Assembly: GCA_021821465.1 (NCBI GenBank) | Contig: JAKACM010000013.1 | Coordinates: 1-48,667 of the forward strand | Direction of reading: 5' to 3' | DNA from: Bacillota bacterium | GTDB taxonomy: Bacteria; Bacillota; Sulfobacillia; Sulfobacillales; Sulfobacillaceae | DNA: 48,667 nt | Shown here: in pieces, positions 14,982 through 23,776 of the stretch | Position numbering within the stretch: position 1 is the stretch's first letter | Layout: each line of letters starts with the position of its first letter | Position numbers and translations under genes: made by a program | The notes under the pieces: generated by a model | Seen by the model: only the letters and a program-made list of their open reading frames with translations | The model's database searches: none | What the model was told of the DNA's origin: nothing

Positions 14982-17423
14982 TCATAAACCAAACCAAGCC
15001 AGAAGGGCGAGACTCGTACCGACGCTGAGAGCCACACTGGTGCCCACAATATATCGTTTTGGTGAAAATCCGAGAATGCGTAGAGAGTTTGTCAAGACAA
15101 AGGCAGATGACAATAACATAGCGATCGCGGCGATAAACGGACCCGTATATCCCAATGCCGCCGCAGGCAGGGCCAAGGCATTATAAAGCAAGGCCCACAG
15201 GAGATTCTGTTTTATGATCCGCGTGACTTGCTTGCCCGTAGTTAACGTGTCACTCAGAGCCATTAAGTTAGGGCGAGTCATGGTGAGATGTCCTGCTTCG
15301 ATGGCGATATCCGATCCGCTGCCCATTGCGATTCCCAAATGAGCTTTGACTAATGCGGGCGCATCATTGATCCCGTCACCGACAAAAGCGACATGATGTC
15401 CTTCCTTCGTTAGCCTTTCCACGATTTCGGCTTTGTCCACGGGTTTTTGCCTTGAAAAATAACGATGGATTCCCAATTTCTCTGCGAGAACTCTGGCCGT
15501 GTCCTCAGAGTCTCCGGTAGCCATAATCACATCAATTCCCTGTTGGAATAATTCTTGAATAGATTCTTTGGCCTGATTCCTGGGACGGTCTTCCACACTG
15601 AAAACCGCCTCAATTTTTCCGTCTATGACTACCTTGGCAGTGGTCCGTCCCTCGTCTTGCCATTGCGCATGCAGTTGATTCAATGCTTCGGGCCAGATTT
15701 CTTGGTTGTCCGGCTGCCCTATCTGAACGAAATGACCGGCCACACGCCCTTGAATTCCCCAACCCGGCTGTTCGGTGAAATCTTCGATAGGGAGCAAGGA
15801 GATGCTCTGTTGCTCGAAATATTTGGAGACGGCCGTGGCCACAGGGTGTTCGGATGCAATTTCCAGGGATGCGACGCATTGCATGATCTCAGGTTTTTGG
15901 GGCCAAAACTCTGTTAAGGTCATTTGACCCGTGGTTAAAGTGCCCGTTTTGTCCATGATTACTACATCAACATTGCTGGCGCGTTCCAAGCTATCGTCGC
16001 TGCGCAGCAACATCCCATATCCTCCCAGTCTTTGAGCGCCTGCTAACACGGCTAAGGGAGTGGCTACGCTCAAGGCGCAAGGGCAGGCAATCACGAAGAC
16101 AGCGATCATGTTGAGTAAGGAGTGGGCCATGCCGGCTCGAGCCATCAGTTCCCAATAGCCAAAGGTTAGAATGCCCAAGATTAGGACGGCCGGGACGAAA
16201 ACCCGCAAAACTCTGTCGGCTAACCTTCGCCATTGTCCTTGGGCTCCTTGTGCGGCTTTTACAAAGCGGGCGGTTTGAGCCAAAATCGTGTCTTCAGCCA
16301 CTCGAAGAGCTTGGACGACCAGTCGGCCCGAGGTATTGAGAGTGCCGGCATACACCGTATTCCCCGGGATTTTGTCTACCGGCATGGCCTCTCCGCTTAG
16401 AAAGGATTCATTGATTGCAGAACGTCCTTGAAGTACTTTTCCGTCTACCGGCACTTTTTCACCGGGACGAATGACGATCTCATCATTTACATGAACTTGG
16501 GCGATATTTGTTTGCTCTTCATGTCCGTTACGAACAACCCATGCGGACTTGACACTGAGTCTGGCCAGCATTCGCACGACTCCGGCCGCACGGTTGCGAG
16601 TGCCAACTTCCAGATTGCGGCTTAACAGCAGAAAAGTAATGAACATCGTCGCGGTATCGAAATACAGATAAGTTCCATGGGTAAAAATCGTATAAATACT
16701 GTATCCGTATGCAGAAAGCGCACCGATTGAGATTAAAAGGTCCATGGTGGGGACTCCGTGGCGAAGAGACGACCAGGCACCCCGAAGAAATGGCCACCCG
16801 CTAAAGAATACCGTGGGGGTTGCAAGAGCCCATAAACCGTATTCGAGGGCATCGCGCAAGGCACCGGGGAACTGGGGAAGATATCCGGACCATATAGGGA
16901 CGCTGAACATCATCACGAAAACAGTGAGCACGGCCGAGATACCGAATCGGCGGAGTAGTGACAAATCGCGGTCGAATTCCAGTTCATCGTCTGATCCTTC
17001 TCGTTCCTTGGCATCGTAACCCAGTTTTGTGATGGCTTTTTGCACATCATGTGATGAGGTCGTTGATGTATCCATGGCTACTTGAGCCGTACTTGTGGCA
17101 AAATCAATTTCTGCTCCCAAGACTCCCGGCATTCGTGCCAGAACCTGTTCCACCAAAATACTGCACGAAGCACACCACATGCCGTCGATGTCAAGAGTTA
17201 CTGTCTTCGGATCGGCGTTGAGACTGACAATCGGCGCGGGAACAGTGACACTCTCCCGCAAATTTTCCCAATTGACTCCGGGGCGGCTTTTCAATTCCTG
17301 AATTTCTTCCTCACCCATTAAACGCCACAGTTCTCGACAACCATGGCAACAGAACACATGGCCGTCGCCCGGAACTTCGGTGATAATGGGTTGTTCGCAT
17401 AAATGGCAGGTTAAAACAGCCAT
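14982..17423 (-). CDS. Copper-translocating P1B-type ATPase, CcoI/FixI-like
   Basis: 813 residues from the ATG at 17423, preceded by GGAGGTG. An N-terminal cysteine domain has CHLC (6-9) and FCCHGC (24-29), as in CcoI/FixI-type ATPases. An HMA domain follows with GMWCASC (81-87). The transport motif is CPC (447-449), the phosphorylation motif DKTGTLT has Asp491, and GDGIND and an HP-type EHPVATA segment (HP locus) are present. CcoI/CopA2-type pumps export Cu(I) slowly to load periplasmic or membrane cuproenzymes such as terminal oxidases. The gene overlaps the upstream DsbD_2-like gene by 13 bases. Metal specificity is inferred from motifs and neighbours. Confidence 0.9.
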   Translation of the reverse strand: MAVLTCHLCEQPIITEVPGDGHVFCCHGCRELWRLMGEEEIQELKSRPGVNWENLRESVTVPAPIVSLNADPKTVTLDIDGMWCASCSILVEQVLARMPGVLGAEIDFATSTAQVAMDTSTTSSHDVQKAITKLGYDAKEREGSDDELEFDRDLSLLRRFGISAVLTVFVMMFSVPIWSGYLPQFPGALRDALEYGLWALATPTVFFSGWPFLRGAWSSLRHGVPTMDLLISIGALSAYGYSIYTIFTHGTYLYFDTATMFITFLLLSRNLEVGTRNRAAGVVRMLARLSVKSAWVVRNGHEEQTNIAQVHVNDEIVIRPGEKVPVDGKVLQGRSAINESFLSGEAMPVDKIPGNTVYAGTLNTSGRLVVQALRVAEDTILAQTARFVKAAQGAQGQWRRLADRVLRVFVPAVLILGILTFGYWELMARAGMAHSLLNMIAVFVIACPCALSVATPLAVLAGAQRLGGYGMLLRSDDSLERASNVDVVIMDKTGTLTTGQMTLTEFWPQKPEIMQCVASLEIASEHPVATAVSKYFEQQSISLLPIEDFTEQPGWGIQGRVAGHFVQIGQPDNQEIWPEALNQLHAQWQDEGRTTAKVVIDGKIEAVFSVEDRPRNQAKESIQELFQQGIDVIMATGDSEDTARVLAEKLGIHRYFSRQKPVDKAEIVERLTKEGHHVAFVGDGINDAPALVKAHLGIAMGSGSDIAIEAGHLTMTRPNLMALSDTLTTGKQVTRIIKQNLLWALLYNALALPAAALGYTGPFIAAIAMLLSSAFVLTNSLRILGFSPKRYIVGTSVALSVGTSLALLAWFGL

Positions 17424-18145
17424 GGATTCACCTCCGGAATCCAACCGTTTACCGCAAAGCCCCGTAGCATAAAGAGAACTCCGCTTAAGGCGATTAACCC
17501 AGCGGCCACATAGGTAAATTTGCGGCCCCGAAGCCGCTTGCGGCCATACCAACCTGCAACAGCTACGCTGAGTAAAGCGGGAGTGGTACCAATGCCGAAT
17601 ACCAAGAGGATTAGAGCACCCGATAAGGGAGAGGCTGTGGCGGCAGCCGAGAGAAGCATGGCGAAAATCAAACCGCAGGGATGAATCCCCAGTATCAGAC
17701 CCGCGAAGAAGGATGCGCGGGGGCTACGGGAAGTCATAAGCTTGCGGAAAATTTTTTTTACCGGCCCCCATTGCATAAGAGACCACTTTTCCATAAATCC
17801 GCCACCGTGACCGGTTCTCAGTTCGTCCACGGCCCAAAATAGCATCATAATGCCACCCAATATGCCCGCGGCCGCGTCAAGACCCGTGATATGGCCCGCT
17901 GTATTCACGAAATGTCCTAAGGCTCCGAAGATGGCTCCTAATACGGCGAAAGACAAAACACGCCCGAGATTGTGTGCTAGATGAGTTTCTATTATGTAGC
18001 GGGGGGGGTGGATTCGTCCGCCGGATTCGAGTTTTCCTGGAGTAGACAGGCTAAAGGCCAGGATGAATGGCCCGCACATTCCCGTGCAGTGTAAAAACCC
18101 TTGTAATAAACCAACGCCCAAAGCCCACAGGAGCAGTGCACTCAT
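17411..18145 (-). CDS. DsbD_2/UreH-like membrane protein of a copper-oxidase assembly operon
   Basis: 244 residues with about six membrane helices. The start MSALLLWALGVGLLQGFLHCTGMCGPF contains HCxGMCGP, the signature of the UreH-like/DsbD_2 (also labelled sulfite exporter TauE/SafE) family, which is usually found beside FixI/CcoI ATPases. HPCGLIFAML later in the protein is a second conserved segment. The two Cys-containing helices suggest a role in copper or thiol handling at the membrane. It overlaps the ATPase gene by 13 bases, which indicates coupled translation. Confidence 0.8.
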   Translation of the reverse strand: MSALLLWALGVGLLQGFLHCTGMCGPFILAFSLSTPGKLESGGRIHPPRYIIETHLAHNLGRVLSFAVLGAIFGALGHFVNTAGHITGLDAAAGILGGIMMLFWAVDELRTGHGGGFMEKWSLMQWGPVKKIFRKLMTSRSPRASFFAGLILGIHPCGLIFAMLLSAAATASPLSGALILLVFGIGTTPALLSVAVAGWYGRKRLRGRKFTYVAAGLIALSGVLFMLRGFAVNGWIPEVNPWLF

Positions 18146-18201
18146 ATCTGATCTTTCGCCTCTTCTTTATTAACCCATTAAGCCAAGCTATATCCTTTGT
18201 C

Positions 18202-18789
18202 TTAACACCACCCATGTCCCGACAACACGCTGCCGATAATCATAAGAGACATTGCCGGAGTCACAAGAATGCCCAGCCAGGACTGGCGGTCTAAAATAAT
18301 GTACCAAGACGACCCGGAAATGGCACCCATAAGATAGAGAAGCAGATCCACTTCGACCAACAGAGGAACATGTTGATCGATAAATAAATTGAGAGAGGGT
18401 ACAATCCATAGAAAGTCAATGGCCATCCCCAACAAAATAAATGCTACCGACAAAGTTTTGAGCCGGTGATAGCGCACCGCCTCGGGAACTTGAGGCATTA
18501 ATGCTTTAAGAGCTCCCGTCGCCCATTTCAGCACCCATGGTCCTAAAGCCAGCCCCCCTAACAATCCGGCAAGCAAAATGCCGGTATATTGCAGCGTGTG
18601 GTCGTCTACACAACCGCCCAAGTCGGCGACATAGCTCAACTGCCGAACGGGATAAGAAACCGTTGCGGCATATCCCAACAGTGACACAACTAAAGCAATA
18701 TATCGCCACTTCCGGTTTCTAACGGCACGAACGATTGTGTTCCGGGGTGGCTGCTTATCACTCGAGCTCTCGGTGCTAATTGCCGACAT
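18202..18789 (-). CDS. Multi-pass membrane protein of unknown function in the copper operon
   Basis: 195 residues. After a charged N-terminus (~28 residues) there are about five hydrophobic segments, for example YIALVVSLLGYAATVSYPV, LLAGLLGGLALGPWVL and LSVAFILLGMAIDFLWIV. One cysteine lies in a loop (DLGGCVDDHTLQYTG). I do not recognise a family. Its start overlaps the end of the upstream YtkA/FixH-like gene by 14 bases and 56 bases separate it from the next gene, so it belongs to the same transcript. A role in copper or oxidase assembly is inferred only from position. Confidence 0.7.
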   Translation of the reverse strand: MSAISTESSSDKQPPRNTIVRAVRNRKWRYIALVVSLLGYAATVSYPVRQLSYVADLGGCVDDHTLQYTGILLAGLLGGLALGPWVLKWATGALKALMPQVPEAVRYHRLKTLSVAFILLGMAIDFLWIVPSLNLFIDQHVPLLVEVDLLLYLMGAISGSSWYIILDRQSWLGILVTPAMSLMIIGSVLSGHGWC

Positions 18790-19231
18790 GAACCGTCAAC
18801 GACTCCTTCGTAGTGTGTCCATTAATCGTAACGTTGGTTGTCATTCTCCACGGGCCCGCCATGAGGAATACACTATGTCCATCATATTGTCCTTTGCCGC
18901 CATATTTAAGAGAAACCTGTTGAGGCGGCATATTCATTTCCAACATGATCAATTGCATTTTGACCCGAGCGTCCGTAACAGGTTTTCCATCAGATGCAAG
19001 AAGGCCGATCTTGGTATGAAATGTTTTCAGAGATACAGGAGGGGAAGGCTGGTAGCTGAGAATCATCTTAACGCCTGACGACCCGAGTGAGAAAGTTTTG
19101 CGGGTGATCTGATGTGCTGGATTGGCCGAACTTTGACCACAACCCGCCACCAAGACAGAGACACCCCCTACCATCAAAGTGACTCTAAATACATGGTGCC
19201 AAGAATATTTGGATCGTGGCGTACCAGCCAT
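18776..19231 (-). CDS. YtkA/FixH-like lipoprotein
   Basis: 151 residues. The N-terminal helix ends in the lipobox LVAGC, so the mature protein is probably lipid-anchored at Cys30 on the outside of the membrane. The rest is a beta-sandwich-like domain with MILSYQPSPPVSLKTFHTKIGLLASDGKPVTDARVKM-type spacing (shown in part) and a MNMPP motif, as in YtkA/FixH/copper-chaperone-like domains. Met-rich segment MLEMNMPP could bind copper. First gene of a four-gene operon ending in the FixI-like ATPase. The upstream region has two TATAAT boxes on the minus strand near 19290-19315. Confidence 0.7.
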   Translation of the reverse strand: MAGTPRSKYSWHHVFRVTLMVGGVSVLVAGCGQSSANPAHQITRKTFSLGSSGVKMILSYQPSPPVSLKTFHTKIGLLASDGKPVTDARVKMQLIMLEMNMPPQQVSLKYGGKGQYDGHSVFLMAGPWRMTTNVTINGHTTKESLTVHVGN

Positions 19232-19506
19232 CCTCCTTCCTTAGGAAAAATTAACTTTAAGTACAAACCAGCTAAACTTTACTTTGTTATTATAGCTGTT
19301 ATTATAACGCAACGAAAAAGAAAGAGGAGAGGCTTCCCGGAAAGTTGCGCCTGTTTGGTTCCTCGGCAAATTTTCAAAATTTATGCCCTTGGGCAATCTG
19401 ATATGCTGATTGAGCAAGGATAATTTGATAGAACTGAAAACCTGTGATGGGTATCCAAAAAAATTTTATTCGGAGCAAGGATCAATGAGGATGAGGAGGG
19501 TGTAAG

Positions 19507-20388
19507 CTGACAGAGCATATTGGTTTTATCGGATTAGGAATCATGGGTCAAAAGATGGCAGGAAATCTCTTGAAGCACCAGCCAATAAATATTTATAACC
19601 GGACGAAGGAGAAAGGCGCGGAACTTATCGATCAGGGGGCTCGATGGTATAACACTCCGAAGGAGCTGGCACAAGCCAGTACTTTGATTCTGATAATGGT
19701 CACGGACGACAGCGCTTTGTCCAATGTTGTCTTAGGCGATGAGGGTGTACTGGCCGGGCTCCGCTCGGATACCTTAATCATCGATCATTCCACGCTCTCC
19801 CCCAAAGGTACTCGGGAAATGGCGCACCTGGTGAAGAGCAAAGGCGCCAGGTGGGCGGATGCCCCGGTGACGGGAGGAGATATTGGCGCTGAGCATGGCA
19901 CCTTAACCATAATGGTGGGAGCCGGAAAGCAGGACTTCGAGCGAGCGGAACCCTATTTGAGGCAAATGGGACAGCGCATACTTCACGTAGGTGAGACGGG
20001 ACAGGGTCAAGCTCTCAAATTGGTGTCCAATATGGTCTCGGCGTTGAATTTGATGGCCGCGGCCGAGGGATTGCAATTTGCATTAAACCAATCTCTGAGC
20101 CTGGAAGATATTGAGACGGTGATGAGTTTTGGATCCGCTCAAAGCTATGAACTGACTAAGATGCTGGAGCGATTAAAAGAAAACGATTATAGGCCCGGGT
20201 TTTCCGTCGCTAATCGCCTGAAAGATTTTCGCTTGGCGATTGAATTGGCCGAGCAAGCGGGATTTTCGGCGGATTTAGGGCACAATGCTTTCCCATTTTA
20301 TCAAGAACATGCCGAACGAGGCTATGGTGCAGAAGATGAGGCAAGTTATATTAAGCGGTGGCATGATCAAGGGGGACGCTCTTCGTGA
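19507..20388 (+). CDS. NAD(P)-dependent beta-hydroxyacid dehydrogenase, apparent CTG start
   Basis: 293 residues if translation begins at CTG 19507. An in-frame TGA lies at 19492-19494, and no ATG, GTG or TTG occurs before the ATG at 19543. AGGAGGG (19494-19500) is six bases before the CTG. Starting at 19543 would delete the first half of the Rossmann motif IGFIGLGIMG (Gly9, Gly11, Gly14). Further family motifs are DAPVTGGDIGA and the catalytic Lys171 in ALKLVSNMV. The family (GarR/HIBADH/GLYR-like) reduces or oxidises small beta-hydroxyacids such as tartronate semialdehyde; substrate unknown. Overlaps the next gene by four bases. Confidence 0.88.
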   Translation: MTEHIGFIGLGIMGQKMAGNLLKHQPINIYNRTKEKGAELIDQGARWYNTPKELAQASTLILIMVTDDSALSNVVLGDEGVLAGLRSDTLIIDHSTLSPKGTREMAHLVKSKGARWADAPVTGGDIGAEHGTLTIMVGAGKQDFERAEPYLRQMGQRILHVGETGQGQALKLVSNMVSALNLMAAAEGLQFALNQSLSLEDIETVMSFGSAQSYELTKMLERLKENDYRPGFSVANRLKDFRLAIELAEQAGFSADLGHNAFPFYQEHAERGYGAEDEASYIKRWHDQGGRSS

Positions 20389-21077
20389 TTGAGGCCCTGC
20401 TTTTTGATTTGGACGGAACCATTTTGGACACGACGGAATTAATTGTTGAAAGTTTCCTCTTTACATTTCGTCAGGGCCTGGGAAAAACCGTCAGCCGACA
20501 GTCGGTGATGGAACATTTCGGCATGTCTCTGGACGATGAGTTTCTCGCCATGTGTCCATCATTGTCCGTCGGCCAAATTGAAAATTTGGTGGCATTGTAC
20601 CGCCGGCATAATCGTGCTCACCACGATCAAATGGTGTCTTTGGTTCCGGGGGCGGATGAGGTGCTGCGGAAACTGGAGCATCAGGGATTGCCCCTGGCTG
20701 TTGTGACTTCGAAGCGGCAAGACATGGCAGAGCATGGACTCAAACTTTTCGGCTTGGATAAAATCTTTGCTACAATTGTGCACCATGATTCTACCTCGCA
20801 GCATAAGCCTCACCCCGAGCCCTTGTATTATGCGCTGGAAGCTTTGGGTGTGTCCTCACAAAACGCTTGGTATGTCGGCGACAGTCCCTACGATATGATT
20901 GCAGCTAAGATGGCAGGTTGTTTGGCTATAGGGTTTTCCTACAATACATTTGGCGTGGAAGAGCTAATGGAATCCGGGGCGAATTCTATTGTATATTCAT
21001 GGCCGGAACTTTATGCTTTGTGGCAGACGAACATGTCTACTGGGAACAGTGAAAATCCCGGTGCAAAAGCTGACTAG
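20385..21077 (+). CDS. HAD-family phosphatase, PpaX-like
   Basis: 230 residues from a GTG at 20385 inside the GTGA overlap with the previous stop. Motif I is LFDLDGTILDT (residues 5-15), motif II VVTSKR, motif III KPHPEP, and motif IV YVGDSPYDM. The helical cap and length match pyrophosphatase PpaX/phosphoglycolate phosphatase-type enzymes. The substrate could be pyrophosphate, phosphoglycolate or another small phosphate ester; sequence alone does not decide. Coupled to the dehydrogenase, so a shared glyoxylate-type function is possible. Confidence 0.85.
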   Translation: MIEALLFDLDGTILDTTELIVESFLFTFRQGLGKTVSRQSVMEHFGMSLDDEFLAMCPSLSVGQIENLVALYRRHNRAHHDQMVSLVPGADEVLRKLEHQGLPLAVVTSKRQDMAEHGLKLFGLDKIFATIVHHDSTSQHKPHPEPLYYALEALGVSSQNAWYVGDSPYDMIAAKMAGCLAIGFSYNTFGVEELMESGANSIVYSWPELYALWQTNMSTGNSENPGAKAD

Positions 21078-21133
21078 ACCGTACGTTTTAACCTGGGCGG
21101 ATAAAAAAGAGACACAGAAGGGAATGAAGAAGA

Positions 21134-21841
21134 ATGAGTCTTGATGGAGCCGAACTCACTTGGCTGGGACATGCGTCTTTCATCCTGAAAACTCCCGGGG
21201 GAAAGTATATCGTTTTGGATCCTTGGCTGGAAGGAAATCCTAAATGTCCGAAAGAATTTTTTGGCTGGAATAAAGCGGATTTCATTCTCTTGACACACGG
21301 GCATTTCGATCACATGGGCAGTGCCGCTCATTTGGCCCAATTAACCGGGGCACCGGTCATCAGTAACTTCGAGATCGCTACATATTTGGGAACACAAGGC
21401 ATCACCAAGACCGTAGGAATGAATAAAGGGGGCACCGTGGAATTTGGAGACATCAAAATTACTATGGTGTACGCCGATCACAGTTCTGGAATTACCACAA
21501 ATGCCGGCTTGATCTATGGTGGCGAAGCGAGCGGATTTGTTGTGACTTTGGAAAACGGCCTGAGCATATATGATGCCGGTGACACCAATGTCTTCGGAGA
21601 TATGGCTCTAATCAAAAACTTGTATCGCCCCGATGTAGCATTGTTGCCTATTGGCGGACATTTTACCATGAGTCCTAAAGAAGCTGCTTACGCCGTGGGG
21701 CTCTTGGAACCAAAGGTTGTGATTCCCATGCATTACGGCACCTTTGAAGCGTTAACCGGGAGTCCGGATGCCTTAAAGGATTTGTTGGCGGGGAGTCCCA
21801 CTACCGTGGCAGTTCTTGATCCGGGGCAGCAATATCGTTAA
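21134..21841 (+). CDS. UPF0173 metal-dependent hydrolase (metallo-beta-lactamase fold)
   Basis: 235 residues. THGHFDHMG (residues 54-62) is the HxHxDH metal motif, LGHASF at the start and MHYGTF near the end supply further ligands, and DAGDTNVFGDM contains the bridging aspartate. These are typical of the UPF0173/YtkL family of zinc hydrolases whose substrate is unknown. The start ATG has a GAAGAAG purine stretch upstream. It lies 29 bases ahead of the Cas4-like gene, so the two may be co-transcribed. Confidence 0.88.
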   Translation: MSLDGAELTWLGHASFILKTPGGKYIVLDPWLEGNPKCPKEFFGWNKADFILLTHGHFDHMGSAAHLAQLTGAPVISNFEIATYLGTQGITKTVGMNKGGTVEFGDIKITMVYADHSSGITTNAGLIYGGEASGFVVTLENGLSIYDAGDTNVFGDMALIKNLYRPDVALLPIGGHFTMSPKEAAYAVGLLEPKVVIPMHYGTFEALTGSPDALKDLLAGSPTTVAVLDPGQQYR

Positions 21842-21870
21842 CCGCTCCACAGCAAAAGGAGGGCCTTTTC

Positions 21871-22584
21871 ATGAGGGCATCCAAACCGAAAAAGCCCAAA
21901 ACGTTTGCACCGTCCTTAGCGGGGCGGTGCCTTAGATATGCGGTGATGGACCTCTTGGGATTCGGACGAATGCTGAGTGAAGACACCTTAACCGCCATGC
22001 GGGCGGGATCGTCTTGGCACAGGACCTTTCAATCTCGTCTGGTTCACGAAGGCGAGGTGCTGGGATTGGAAGTGCCGATAAAAAACGAGGAATTGGGGAT
22101 TTCCGGTCGGATTGATGCGGTCATAAAAGAACACGACAAGATGGTTGCCGTGGAATACAAGACCGTGTATGCGGACAAGTACAGACAAATTGAAGAACAT
22201 GGTCCCTTATTCGACCATTGGGCACAACTGGCTTTGTACGTAAATCTCGGACGTTACGAGAGGGGCCGCCTAATTGTTGATAACCGGGAAAGTGAAGAGC
22301 GTTTGACATTCGGTCTTCTTCCCAGTACAGAATGGGAGACATGGCTTATTGTACGGATTCAATTGGCCCGCAGGTATCAACTTCAACGAATGTTGCCGTC
22401 CAGGGAGATCAGCCTCCGCTGCCTTCATTGTGATCGCTGGCAACGATGCTTCAAAACCGAGGAGGAACGCGCTCAAATGGTGCAGAGTCATCCCCTGTGG
22501 GAACCAAATCCGCCTTTACCCGAACAGTATTTTACGGCCGGTGCTTACGGAATTCTTTCGGAACCGACTGAACATTCCAATTAG
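21871..22584 (+). CDS. Cas4-like PD-(D/E)XK nuclease with four Fe-S cysteines
   Basis: 237 residues. Nuclease residues are Asp82 (GRIDAV), Glu95 and Lys97 (VEYKTV) and Gln119 (WAQLALYV). Cys20 (AGRCLRY) plus Cys184, Cys187 and Cys193 (RCLHCDRWQRC) form the split cysteine set that holds a 4Fe-4S cluster in Cas4/AddB-type nucleases. No cas genes or CRISPR repeats occur nearby, so it is a stand-alone member, presumably acting on DNA ends during repair. AAAGGAGG precedes the ATG. Neighbours UPF0173 and OsmC give no functional hint. Confidence 0.82.
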   Translation: MRASKPKKPKTFAPSLAGRCLRYAVMDLLGFGRMLSEDTLTAMRAGSSWHRTFQSRLVHEGEVLGLEVPIKNEELGISGRIDAVIKEHDKMVAVEYKTVYADKYRQIEEHGPLFDHWAQLALYVNLGRYERGRLIVDNRESEERLTFGLLPSTEWETWLIVRIQLARRYQLQRMLPSREISLRCLHCDRWQRCFKTEEERAQMVQSHPLWEPNPPLPEQYFTAGAYGILSEPTEHSN

Positions 22585-22601
22585 AAAGGGGGTGAATCTC
22601 T

Positions 22602-23045
22602 TTGTCACATGTTGATGTGAAATACACCGGTGATATGCAATTTGTGGCGACGGCGCCAACCGGACATTCGGTGGTAATCGATTCCTCACCGGACGTCGGA
22701 GGAAAAAATTCCGGGGTGCGGCCGATGGATCTGACTCTCATGGCTTTGGGAGGGTGCACAGGGATCGACGTTGTGTCGATTCTTAACAAGATGCGCGTCA
22801 AAATTGACAGTTTTGTGATAGACATGGATGCCGAAAGAGCTCCGGACCACCCCAAGATCTACACGAAAATTATCCTCAATTATCGCTTTACGACATCGGA
22901 TGATGTTCAGGACAAGATCTCACGGGCGGTTCATTTGAGTCAGGAAAAATATTGCAGCGTTTCACAGATGTTGGTCAAATCGGCAGACATTGAGGCCCGC
23001 ATAGTGATCAACGGGGAAATTAGAGAAGTTCTGGGCCATGGATAG
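22602..23045 (+). CDS. OsmC-family protein
   Basis: 147 residues from a TTG at 22602 with AAAGGGGGTG seven bases upstream. MALGGCTGIDVVSIL (residues 47-61) holds the first conserved cysteine, and EKYCSVSQML holds the second, as in OsmC/YhfA peroxidase-like proteins. The N-terminal glycine-rich strand and arginine near VRPMDL also fit. Members reduce organic hydroperoxides or other thiol-reactive compounds. Seventeen bases after the Cas4-like gene, same strand. Confidence 0.9.
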   Translation: MSHVDVKYTGDMQFVATAPTGHSVVIDSSPDVGGKNSGVRPMDLTLMALGGCTGIDVVSILNKMRVKIDSFVIDMDAERAPDHPKIYTKIILNYRFTTSDDVQDKISRAVHLSQEKYCSVSQMLVKSADIEARIVINGEIREVLGHG

Positions 23046-23085
23046 CAGCAGATAATAGGAGTTGCGATTTGGGTTCCGGACTCTC

Positions 23086-23340
23086 GTGTTCGATTGGTTC
23101 AGTGGCTTTGGGCTGAAGCCGGAATAGCCCGCCAGGATGAGAAGTCAACCACTCCGGCCTGAAGGCCGGAGCTTGAGGATTTTCTCAGGTTTCATCGGTT
23201 GACCAGCCGGAGTGCCTGGCCAGGCACTCCGTTCCGTCCGTGCACACCAGGGAATGCTTCTCCCTGCTCTGTGGGGCCGTCAATGGAAAAGGTCATCAGA
23301 ACGGCGAGGGGCATAAATTTCAATGTCTGTGGGAACTCTA
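23086..23340 (+). other. Hairpin-rich orphan element resembling an IS200/IS605 right end (possible omega-RNA remnant)
   Basis: There is no coding frame here. GTCAACC (23144-23150) pairs with GGTTGAC (23197-23203) and encloses a hairpin CTCCGGCC-TGAA-GGCCGGAG (23152-23171) and a small GAG/CTC hairpin. Directly after comes a perfect 24-base palindrome (23208-23231, arms CGGAGTGCCTGG). The string GAAGTCAACCACTCCGGCC followed by a GC hairpin resembles right ends of TnpB-bearing IS200/IS605 elements and related omega-RNA genes, from memory. No tnpA, tnpB or iscB is adjacent. A solo structured RNA, a transposon scar or a PATE-like element are all possible. Confidence 0.4.
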
Positions 23341-23371
23341 AGGTTAATTAAACAGCCGAGGAGGATTGACG

Positions 23372-23548
23372 ATGGCAGAGAAGATGTCCGAGAAAAAATC
23401 AGATGAAGCACAACGAGAAAAGAAGCGCCTCGCCGCTTTTAACCGGGAAAAATTTCAAAGTGAAGTGGCTCGGGAACTAGGTATCGATTTAAGTTCCATG
23501 GATGAGATAAAAAAGCCGGGTCAAGACCAACAGCACTCATCTGATTAA
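23372..23548 (+). CDS. Small charged protein with a SASP-like helix
   Basis: 58 residues. GAGGAGG ends six bases before the ATG at 23372, which decides the start over the TTG at 23366. The product is highly charged and lysine-rich. NREKFQSEVARELGIDLS (residues 24-41) resembles the conserved KYEIAxELGI helix of alpha/beta-type small acid-soluble spore proteins, but the second SASP motif (around GGxMxxRLV) is missing. It may be a minor spore protein, as expected in a spore former, or an unrelated small regulator. Strong ribosome site supports translation. Confidence 0.6.
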   Translation: MAEKMSEKKSDEAQREKKRLAAFNREKFQSEVARELGIDLSSMDEIKKPGQDQQHSSD

Positions 23549-23776
23549 GAATCATAATTATTGCTCCGGATTTTTGTCTTCCGCTTCGTTGCCTTTCTAT
23601 CCAGGGATGGCGGGAGCGACGAGAGATGAAGTGCCGGTATGGTCCCTTAGGGATAGGATCTGCATCCGATACACAAAAAGAACGATGGAGGCGCGCACCG
23701 TTTTCTTGTCTGCCATCAATCCACCAATGAGGGCCGATGAAATTCGAACCGACGTGGAAATAAGAAAGCCAAAGAA

